Of a stretch of 5,703 nucleotides of DNA, positions 1 through 5,643 are shown one piece after another (within the stretch, counting starts at the first letter, position 1; every line of letters starts with the position of its first letter). The notes beneath the pieces are model-generated. The model saw only the letters and a list, made by a program, of their open reading frames with translations. It was not told the DNA's origin and did no database searches. Position numbers and translations under genes: made by a program. Origin of the DNA: JAGZHZ01 sp965150505 (GTDB taxonomy: Bacteria; Bacillota; Clostridia; Lachnospirales; Lachnospiraceae); the NCBI GenBank assembly GCA_965150505.1, contig CBCTVZ010000133.1:1-5703 (forward strand), given 5' to 3'.

Positions 1-97
1 CTCTCAGCAGTTGTGTCACATATCTGCCCCATTCCTCATATGGAACATTATCCATAAAAGTATCGTACACTCTTGCAAAACTTGTATATGCTTCCAT
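1..97 (-). CDS. class I SAM-dependent methyltransferase, N-terminal fragment (runs off the left edge)
   Basis: An ATG at 97 opens a frame that stays open to base 1, giving 32 residues that begin MEAYTSFARVYDTFMDNVPY and continue EEWGRYVTQLLR. The pattern FA-x-VYD-x-FMDNVPYEEW is the typical N-terminus of a clostridial class I SAM-dependent methyltransferase of about 245-250 aa, as I remember the family. The SAM-binding glycine motif would lie just past the edge, so catalysis and substrate cannot be judged. The start is 3 bases after the stop of the COG2426 gene. An AAAGG at 109-113, inside the last codons of that gene, is the best ribosome binding site at 11 bases spacing, which suggests translational coupling. 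The gene is cut by the window, not visibly broken. The family call is fairly sure; the substrate is unknown. Confidence 0.75.
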   Translation of the reverse strand, partial: MEAYTSFARVYDTFMDNVPYEEWGRYVTQLLR

Positions 98-100
98 CGC

Positions 101-598
101 TTACCAGACCTTTCCTAAAATTCCATAGGAAACAATCGTCATGATACACGTTGCCAATAAAATTCCAAGTATGATTGCTGGAAATGCCTTTCTGAAACGG
201 ATTCCTAAAAGAGAAGCAATCAAAGCTCCTGTCCATGCCCCTGTTCCTGGCAGAGGAATCCCTACAAATAAGACAAGTCCCCAAAATTCATATTTTTCAA
301 TCTGATCTTTTTTCCCAAGCGCTTTATTTTCCAGTTTCTCTACCATCGGTTTAAACGTGCGTGTCTGTTTTAATTTATTAAAAATCTTTGTGATCAGCAA
401 CAAAATAAACGGAATTGGAATAATATTTCCAATCACGCAGATCACAATCGCCCGAATCATATCAATGTGCATCCAAGATGCCGCCAAAAGACCGCCTCTT
501 AATTCCAGAATTGGAACCATAGAAACTACAAATGCGATCAGTTCTTTTGACAGAACTCCTGACAGATTCGTTGTAAACCATTGTACTAATGCTTCCAT
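101..598 (-). CDS. COG2426 / Sm_multidrug_ex small integral membrane protein
   Basis: This 165-aa protein matches the family named 'small multi-drug export protein' (COG2426, Pfam Sm_multidrug_ex). That name is historical and transport has little experimental support. Hydrophobic stretches fall at about residues 20-41, 47-71, 104-132 and 137-162. Two family signatures are visible: PILELRGG near residues 29-36, and PLPGTGAWTGA at 115-125 within a broken hydrophobic segment that could form a re-entrant loop. A charged, lysine-rich loop (about 71-103) separates the two halves. Structure-prediction work has linked this family to the DedA/VTT membrane proteins, which fits the paired-motif layout. 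The start is firm: AAAGGAG at 605-611 sits 6 bases upstream and overlaps the stop codon of the preceding hisC-like gene. Length is normal for the family. The substrate is unknown; lipid or ion handling is as plausible as drug export. Confidence 0.88.
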   Translation of the reverse strand: MEALVQWFTTNLSGVLSKELIAFVVSMVPILELRGGLLAASWMHIDMIRAIVICVIGNIIPIPFILLLITKIFNKLKQTRTFKPMVEKLENKALGKKDQIEKYEFWGLVLFVGIPLPGTGAWTGALIASLLGIRFRKAFPAIILGILLATCIMTIVSYGILGKVW

Positions 599-609
599 TA
601 TTTTCTCCT

Positions 610-1674
610 TTATTTTATATAATCTTTTAAAAATGCAATCAGCTGATCCATCTCTTCATCTGTTCCGATTGAAATTCGCAAATGATTATCAATCCGAGGA
701 TGATTAAAATATCGGACATAGATATGAGATCGTTTTAACGCTTCAAAAATATCCCTCGCCCAATATTTTTCATGCGTGACAAAGATGAAATTTGCCATGG
801 AATCTTCAAATGAAAATCCAAGTTCTCTCAGCTCTTTTTTGACACGTTCTCTCGTCTCCATGATTTTCTTTCTCGTTCCCTGAAAATATGCCTCATCTGC
901 AATCGCAGCCGGACCCGCCGCAAGAACGGTCTGATTCATGGTATAAGAATTAAAAGAATATTTGACATCATTCAAATATTTGATTAAGGTCTTATTTCCC
1001 ATCGCATATCCGATTCTCATTCCAGCCATAGAACGTGACTTAGAAAATGTCTGTATAATCAATACATTGTCATATTTCTCAATCAGAGGCAATGCAGAAA
1101 CTCCTCCGAAATCAATATATGCCTCATCTATCATTACAATGACATCCTGATTGTGCGCTACGATATCCTCAATCTGCTCAAGCGGCATCAGAACGCCTGT
1201 CGGGGCATTTGGATTTGGAAAAATCACACCGCCATTTTTTTTGTAGTAATCCTCCGGCACAATCCGAAATCTCTCATCGAGAGGCTGTCTCTCATACGGT
1301 ATCTGAAATAAGTCAGCCCAGACATCATAAAAAGAATACGTGATATCAGGAAATAAAATAGGATTTTTGGAATTAAAAAAAGTCAAAAATGCCATTGCCA
1401 GAACATCATCCGACCCAACACCGACAAAGACTTGTTCTTTCTGCAGATGATAATAATTTGCCAGACTCTCCACCAAAACGTCTGCGGCTGGATCTGGATA
1501 TTTCCGCAGCCAATCATAATTCATCTCTGAAAACTGCATCAGAGATGTTCGCACGCCGGGCGCTGGCGGATATGGATTTTCATTTGTATTCAATTTGATG
1601 ATATCTTTTTGTTTTGGCTGTTCTCCCGGAATGTAAGGGATCACTTTTCTTATATTTTCTTCCCAGACTCTCAT
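610..1674 (-). CDS. hisC: histidinol-phosphate aminotransferase family protein (HisC-type, PLP fold type I)
   Basis: This 354-aa enzyme belongs to the HisC group of PLP aminotransferases, which in histidine synthesis exchange an amino group between glutamate and imidazole-acetol phosphate. Visible landmarks are LNTNENPYPPAP (residues 28-39), RKYPDP (57-62), NPNAPTG (154-160), IDEAY with the PLP-ring Asp183 and Tyr186, FSKSRSMAGMRIGY with the Schiff-base Lys212 and phosphate-binding Arg220, and LRISIG with Arg333, which should hold the substrate carboxylate. All catalytic residues are present and the length is normal. I chose the ATG at 1674 because GGAGGAG (1682-1688) precedes it and homologues begin near VWEENIRKVIPYIPGEQP. 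The in-frame ATG at 1704 overlaps the upstream gene and has a poor ribosome binding site. No other his genes are in the window, so aromatic transamination or another role is possible. NPNAPTG and the N-terminal pattern argue against CobD. Confidence 0.85.
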   Translation of the reverse strand: MRVWEENIRKVIPYIPGEQPKQKDIIKLNTNENPYPPAPGVRTSLMQFSEMNYDWLRKYPDPAADVLVESLANYYHLQKEQVFVGVGSDDVLAMAFLTFFNSKNPILFPDITYSFYDVWADLFQIPYERQPLDERFRIVPEDYYKKNGGVIFPNPNAPTGVLMPLEQIEDIVAHNQDVIVMIDEAYIDFGGVSALPLIEKYDNVLIIQTFSKSRSMAGMRIGYAMGNKTLIKYLNDVKYSFNSYTMNQTVLAAGPAAIADEAYFQGTRKKIMETRERVKKELRELGFSFEDSMANFIFVTHEKYWARDIFEALKRSHIYVRYFNHPRIDNHLRISIGTDEEMDQLIAFLKDYIK

Positions 1675-1681
1675 CCTTTCT

Positions 1682-1688
1682 CTCCTCC
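1682..1688 (-). promoter_or_regulatory. ribosome binding site that fixes the hisC-type start
   Basis: GGAGGAG precedes the ATG at 1674, with 9 bases from the GGAGG core to the start codon. It lies in the 20-base gap after the upstream aminotransferase stop. It falls inside the 10-residue extension that the earlier ATG at 1704 would create, which argues against that longer form. Confidence 0.75.
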
Positions 1689-1694
1689 ATTCTT

Positions 1695-2885
1695 TTATCG
1701 GCATCCAAACTCTTCTGCCAATTTTTCAAAATACGGCAATGCCTTCTGAATCGTCTCATATGAAACACAGTAAGCAATTCTTACATATCCCGAACACGAA
1801 AAAGAACTGCCTGGAACAATCAAAATATGATATTTTTTTGCCGCCTCACAGAATACTTTTTCATCTTCCACCGGTGATTTTACGAATAAGTAAAATGCTC
1901 CTTCCGGTTTGATACAGGAAAATCCCGCTTTTTTCAATCCTTCATATAAAAGCTCCCTGTTTCTGTTATAATAAGAAACGTCGCATTGTTCTGAAAGGCA
2001 TCTCTTAATTACCTTTTGCTGAAGAGAAGGCGCATTGACAAATCCTAAAATTCGTGTCGCCACATTTACGCCGTCTAAAATCTCCTGACAGTCTGCCGCT
2101 TCGTCCGGAATCACCAGATATCCAATACGTTCTCCCGGAAGAGAAAGGGATTTGCTGTAGGAATATCCCACAATCGTATTTTCATAATATTTTGTCAGAT
2201 AAGGAACTTCCGTATCTCCATAGACAAGTTCTCTGTATGGCTCATCAGAGATCAGATAAATTTCTGTTCCAAATGCTTTTTGTTTTTGTCTTAAAAGATC
2301 TGACAGTTTCTGAATCGTTTCTTCGCTGTACACCACGCCAGTCGGATTATTTGGAGAATTTACGATGACTGCCTTTGTTTTTGGAGTCAAAATCTTTTCA
2401 AATGCTTCTAAATCTGGCTGAAATGTCTTTGTGTTTGGAGGAACAACTTTTAAGATTGCGTCATAATTCTGAACATAAAAACGGTATTCTCCAAAAAATG
2501 GTGCAAATACCACCACTTCGTCTCCTGCATTGAGCAAAGTCTTTAAAATCACATTTAAACCGCCGGCCGCACCGACTGTCATCACAATATTTTTCCCAGC
2601 AAAGGATGTTCCAAACCGCTTATTCAGAGAAGATGCGATTGCTTCCCTGACATCCTCATATCCAGAATTGCTCATATATCCATGCAGATTTACAGGATCT
2701 TCGTGTGTGACAAGATCGACGATTGCTTCTTTCACCGCTTCAGGCGCTGCCACATTTGGATTGCCCAAGCTGAAATCATACACATTTTCCACTCCGACTT
2801 CCTTTGCCATCTGTTTTCCTTCTTCAAACATGGCGCGGATCGCCGAACCATTCTTCACATATTCCTTCATCTTTTCTGATATCAT
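1695..2885 (-). CDS. pyridoxal-phosphate-dependent class I/II aminotransferase (AspC/AspB-like)
   Basis: This 396-aa protein is a complete fold type I aminotransferase. Landmarks are FSLGNPNV (38-45), HGYMSNSGYEDVREAIA (68-84), the PLP-phosphate-contacting GAAGGLN (105-111), NSPNNPTG (176-183), SDEPYRE with Asp214 and Tyr217, SYSKSLSLPGERIGY with Schiff-base Lys245 and Arg253, and YVRIAY with Arg369, the expected alpha-carboxylate anchor. From memory it closely resembles the conserved-domain group PRK06836, usually annotated only as 'PLP-dependent aminotransferase'; the amino donor and acceptor are not known from sequence. The start is supported by AAGGA at 2892-2896, 6 bases upstream. The gene begins 27 bases after the DUF2156 gene and ends 20 bases before the HisC-type gene. 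Two different aminotransferases in tandem suggests a linked amino-acid pathway, but that is inference. Class assignment is very sure; the exact substrate is not. Confidence 0.92.
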   Translation of the reverse strand: MISEKMKEYVKNGSAIRAMFEEGKQMAKEVGVENVYDFSLGNPNVAAPEAVKEAIVDLVTHEDPVNLHGYMSNSGYEDVREAIASSLNKRFGTSFAGKNIVMTVGAAGGLNVILKTLLNAGDEVVVFAPFFGEYRFYVQNYDAILKVVPPNTKTFQPDLEAFEKILTPKTKAVIVNSPNNPTGVVYSEETIQKLSDLLRQKQKAFGTEIYLISDEPYRELVYGDTEVPYLTKYYENTIVGYSYSKSLSLPGERIGYLVIPDEAADCQEILDGVNVATRILGFVNAPSLQQKVIKRCLSEQCDVSYYNRNRELLYEGLKKAGFSCIKPEGAFYLFVKSPVEDEKVFCEAAKKYHILIVPGSSFSCSGYVRIAYCVSYETIQKALPYFEKLAEEFGCR

Positions 2886-2912
2886 TTTGATTCCTTCTTT
2901 CCTTAAGCGGTC

Positions 2913-3818
2913 TTACCGTTCTGTCACCCTTCCTTTTTCCAGCAAAATTGCCGGTCGATAGGAAAGTTTTGCCTGACGCAGTCCCTCTTCTCCCGCATCG
3001 TCTTCTCTGTTTATGTACAGATACTGTTCTGCTTCATGAAGCACAAACTGCTGATTAATCATCGGATATGCGCCCTCCACATCGGCAAGCGCTTTTTCAA
3101 TATGCACAACCATCGTGTCATCGCAGGCTGGTTCTCCCATACAAAAGGCAACCACCCTTCCTCCGGCTTTAAGTACGCCTCCTATTAAATGAAGCTCCCG
3201 AAACAGACGCAAAGAATTTAATGCGACACACATCTCCGCATTTTTTTCTTCGTGGTCATTGCATCCATTTTGGCTTCTCCACTCTAAAGCCATCTGGAAA
3301 CATTCCTCCACATTCTGTTTGCTTAAAGTCTCATAACTCCAGTCCGGATACATCCGCTTAAATTTATTAATATGGTTTTTCTTTCCATGATATTTCCTAC
3401 CGGACAAATTTGCAAGCTTTTCTGTCTCATAAATATAATCTGCCATATCTCTGTCGTATGAGATTGTAAATTTTTCTGGATAAATTTCTTCCAACAGTTC
3501 AAATTGTTCCGGTGTCACCAAATGTAATTGAAATGGAAAGCCTTGTTCTTTACTATACTCCATCAAAAGATCAATCGTCTCTTTTATATCTTCTTTTTTT
3601 CCAATCGGAAAAGAAAAACTCTGTACTTCTCCCTCTGTCTTGATCACCAACATCTTTCCTACCACTGCAATCCCAGCCGGATATTTTCTTCTCCAAAGAT
3701 ATAAATTTGCAAAAGTCTGTTCACAGCTTCTGTTTTTTTGAAGAGATAAGAAATGGCTAACCAATTCCTTATCTTCTAATTTTGGTTTTTGAAAATTTAA
3801 TTCGATCAAATCTTTCAC
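2913..3818 (-). CDS. DUF2156 / LPG_synthase_C domain protein (predicted GNAT-fold aminoacyl or acyl transferase)
   Basis: This 301-aa soluble protein has no signal peptide or membrane segment. It matches the stand-alone DUF2156 family (Pfam LPG_synthase_C), related to the catalytic half of MprF phosphatidylglycerol lysyltransferase, which has a doubled GNAT-like fold. Family landmarks are the aromatic N-terminal patch EQTFANLYLWR (33-43), DYIYETEKLANLSGRKYHGK (127-146) followed by KNHINKF, the core strand AFCMGEP (224-230), HIEKAL (239-244), and the C-terminal INREDDAGEEGLRQAKLSY (269-287). It lacks the membrane flippase half of MprF, so acting on membrane lipid is not assured, and the substrate is unknown. 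The gene starts 2 bases after the ABC gene's stop. The start is uncertain: the listed GTG at 3818 has no spaced ribosome binding site, whereas a TTG three codons later (3807-3809) lies 5 bases after AGGGGTG and would give 298 aa. Family assignment is sure. Confidence 0.87.
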   Translation of the reverse strand: MKDLIELNFQKPKLEDKELVSHFLSLQKNRSCEQTFANLYLWRRKYPAGIAVVGKMLVIKTEGEVQSFSFPIGKKEDIKETIDLLMEYSKEQGFPFQLHLVTPEQFELLEEIYPEKFTISYDRDMADYIYETEKLANLSGRKYHGKKNHINKFKRMYPDWSYETLSKQNVEECFQMALEWRSQNGCNDHEEKNAEMCVALNSLRLFRELHLIGGVLKAGGRVVAFCMGEPACDDTMVVHIEKALADVEGAYPMINQQFVLHEAEQYLYINREDDAGEEGLRQAKLSYRPAILLEKGRVTER

Positions 3819-3821
3819 CCC
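3815..3821 (-). promoter_or_regulatory. possible ribosome binding site within the apparent GTG start of the DUF2156 gene
   Basis: AGGGGTG resembles AGGAGGTG with one base missing. It overlaps the last base of the ABC stop codon (TAG, 3821-3823) and contains the GTG that would otherwise be the start. Its spacing suits the TTG at 3807-3809 (AAAGA spacer), so this gene may start with TTG. Confidence 0.45.
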
Positions 3822-5545
3822 TATCGATGATACAGCATTGCATAAATGCCGTTTTGTCTTAATAGCTCCTCATGTGTTCCCTGCTCCTCAACGCCATTTT
3901 CTGTCAGTACTAAAATTTTTCCTGCATTTCTGATGGTGCTAAGACGATGGGCGATCACAAATGTCGTTCTGTTTTTCGCCAATTCCTCCAGAGAATTTTG
4001 TACAATTTTTTCACTCTCATTGTCAAGCGCCGATGTTGCCTCATCAAAAATCAGTATCGGTGGATTTTTTAAGAATACGCGCGCAATCGACAATCTTTGT
4101 TTTTGTCCTCCGGACAGTTTCACTCCCCTTTGTCCGATATCTGTCTGGTATCCATTTGGAAGTTCCATAATAAATTCATGTGCATTGGCACGTTTTGCAG
4201 CTTCTATGACTTCCTCATCTGTCGCATCTGGACGACCATACCGGATATTTTCCATTACATTTTCCATAAACAAATATACATCCTGCTGTACAATTCCAAT
4301 ATGATCTCTTAAATCTTTTAATTTGATCTTTCGGATATCTGTGCCATCCAGCAAAATTCTGCCTTTTTCCACCTCATAAAAACGTGGAATCAAACTGCAA
4401 AGCGTCGTTTTTCCTCCGCCTGATGCGCCTACAATCGCAATATATTCTCCAGCTTTTACTTTCAAGTTAATATGATTTAAAACATATTCCTTTTTCTCAC
4501 CATATCCAAAAGAAACATCTTCAAACTCCACATCCCCTTTTACTCGTTCAAGCGGCAGGGCATCTGGCGCATCCTTGATATCTGGCTGAATATCTAAGAT
4601 TTCCAAAAATCTCTCATATCCGCTGTATCCATTTTGAAATTGTTCTGTAAAATTAATCAACTTTTTGACAGGTTCTGTAAAGTTATTGATATACAGCAAA
4701 AATGTAATCAAGTCGGTTACTTCTAATCTTCCTTTTGTCAGCATCACAGCCCCAGCAATCAAAACACCGATCGTCACCATTGTTGTGAGCGCGCCAAGTC
4801 CAGAGTGAAACCATCCCATATACCAATAACTTGTCCGTTTCGTGCTGACAAAACGATCATTTCCCTGACGGAACTTTCGCATCTCTTCCTCTTCATTTCC
4901 AAATGATTTGACGACGCGGATTCCAGAAAGGCTGTCCTCAATCTGGCTGTTGATATCTGCAATTTTCGCGCGGTTCTCCTTAAATGCCCTTTTCATCTTC
5001 TTGTTGAAGTAATATGCGTACGCAGCCATGACCGGTATAAACGCATAGGCAACAAGGGTCAATGTTCCATTGATCTGAAACAAAATCACAAAAGACCCGA
5101 TAAACTTAATCAGAGAAATCACAATGTCCTCTGGCCCATGGTGAAGAAGTTCGCTGATATCAAACAAGTCACTTGTGACACGAGACAATAGCTGACCGAC
5201 TTTTTGATTGTCATAAAATGTAAACGACAATTTTTGATAATGAGAAAAGATCTCATTTCTCATGTCATGCTCCATCTTTGCGCCCATGAGATGACCGTAA
5301 TATGCAATATAAAAATTACAGAAAAATTCTACTGCAACAAGTCCCATCATCAAAATTCCTAATTTTATAATCTGATGAAGGGGTTCATTTCCGCCCAGAT
5401 AGACAACTTCATTCGTGATATATCGAACAATCAGCGGAATAATCAATGTGACCGCTGCTCCTGTCAGAGCAAAGATCATATCTGTCCAGAATAATTTCTG
5501 ATATGGCTTATAATAGCCAACCAGTTTTTTCCATTTATGTTCCAT
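3821..5545 (-). CDS. ABC exporter half-transporter (fused membrane and ATPase domains)
   Basis: This 574-aa protein is a type IV (MsbA/Sav1866/LmrA-like) ABC exporter half, with a six-helix membrane domain (about 1-315) followed by an ATPase domain (about 335-574). Hydrophobic helices lie near 19-41, 62-83, 137-158, 160-180, 249-270 and 275-295. The ATPase has all key elements: A-loop Tyr348, Walker A GASGGGKT (373-380, Lys379), Q-loop Gln421, signature LSGGQKQR (477-484), Walker B ILIFDEATSALD with Asp501 and catalytic Glu502, and switch His533. With both half-sites canonical and no partner half in view, it probably works as a homodimer. The substrate (drug, peptide or lipid) cannot be read from sequence. 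I chose the ATG at 5545 because GGAGGG (5551-5556) lies 5 bases upstream and MEHKWKKLVGYYKPY matches usual family N-termini. An in-frame ATG at 5620 would add 25 basic, atypical residues. It is the first gene of the operon. Confidence 0.93.
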   Translation of the reverse strand: MEHKWKKLVGYYKPYQKLFWTDMIFALTGAAVTLIIPLIVRYITNEVVYLGGNEPLHQIIKLGILMMGLVAVEFFCNFYIAYYGHLMGAKMEHDMRNEIFSHYQKLSFTFYDNQKVGQLLSRVTSDLFDISELLHHGPEDIVISLIKFIGSFVILFQINGTLTLVAYAFIPVMAAYAYYFNKKMKRAFKENRAKIADINSQIEDSLSGIRVVKSFGNEEEEMRKFRQGNDRFVSTKRTSYWYMGWFHSGLGALTTMVTIGVLIAGAVMLTKGRLEVTDLITFLLYINNFTEPVKKLINFTEQFQNGYSGYERFLEILDIQPDIKDAPDALPLERVKGDVEFEDVSFGYGEKKEYVLNHINLKVKAGEYIAIVGASGGGKTTLCSLIPRFYEVEKGRILLDGTDIRKIKLKDLRDHIGIVQQDVYLFMENVMENIRYGRPDATDEEVIEAAKRANAHEFIMELPNGYQTDIGQRGVKLSGGQKQRLSIARVFLKNPPILIFDEATSALDNESEKIVQNSLEELAKNRTTFVIAHRLSTIRNAGKILVLTENGVEEQGTHEELLRQNGIYAMLYHR

Positions 5546-5629
5546 AAATTCCCTCCAAAAAATATTTCCTATTTTACAGCGGCACTCTTTCCTTTTTTTC
5601 ATCCTCCTTCCAAAAATCATGCACGCTAT
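5546..5629 (-). other. 5' leader of the operon mRNA (predicted)
   Basis: This is the stretch between the predicted transcription start and the ABC exporter ATG. It is purine-rich, with two strong ribosome-binding-like strings (5603-5611 and 5551-5556), and it is open in the ABC frame from an ATG at 5620. I see no convincing riboswitch fold, terminator or attenuator in it. Near the start of transcription are two abutting heptamers, ATAGCGC and ATAGCGT (5623-5636). Confidence 0.45.
5551..5556 (-). promoter_or_regulatory. ribosome binding site that fixes the ABC exporter start
   Basis: GGAGGG lies 5 bases before the ATG at 5545. It is the best spaced site among three in-frame ATGs (5620, 5602, 5545). 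The ATG at 5602 directly abuts another strong site, GGAAGGAGG at 5603-5611, with no spacer, so that one is unlikely to be used efficiently. Confidence 0.8.
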
Positions 5630-5634
5630 GCGCT

Positions 5635-5643
5635 ATTATATCA
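5635..5643 (-). promoter_or_regulatory. extended -10 promoter of the ABC-DUF2156-aminotransferase operon
   Basis: On the minus strand the sequence reads TGATATAAT, a perfect TATAAT (5635-5640) with the TGn extension (5641-5643). The expected start of transcription is an A near 5627-5629, giving a leader of about 80 bases before the ATG at 5545. At 17 bases spacing the -35 position (5658-5663) reads TGTGGA, a poor match to TTGACA, and it lies inside the presumed IS right end. The extended -10 could compensate. No other promoter candidate is evident upstream of the operon. Confidence 0.65.

Noticed and set aside
48..284. 78-aa minus-strand open frame overlapping the COG2426 gene in another frame
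   Set aside because: It overlaps both the COG2426 3' half and the methyltransferase start. The latter frame gives a recognisable protein and this one does not.
357..707. 116-aa plus-strand open frame across the hisC/COG2426 junction
   Set aside because: It is antisense to two conserved genes whose spacing and ribosome binding sites are clear. Composition is typical of a reverse-strand shadow.
610..1674. CobD-type threonine-phosphate decarboxylase as an alternative to HisC
   Set aside because: The NPNAPTG motif, the RKYPDP motif and the N-terminal IPGEQP/LNTNENPYPP pattern fit HisC. No cobalamin genes are nearby.
1675..1704. Ten-residue N-terminal extension of the HisC-type protein from the ATG at 1704
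   Set aside because: It overlaps the upstream stop codon, has a weak ribosome binding site, and would be translated through the strong GGAGGAG that serves the ATG at 1674.
2530..2961. 143-aa plus-strand open frame spanning the aminotransferase/DUF2156 junction
   Set aside because: It is antisense to two well-supported genes, shows no family features and has no strong ribosome binding site.
3846..4304. 152-aa plus-strand open frame opposite the ABC ATPase domain
   Set aside because: It lies wholly antisense to the conserved Walker/signature region, and its protein is rich in Ser, Cys and Phe with no recognisable motif. It is a shadow of the real gene.
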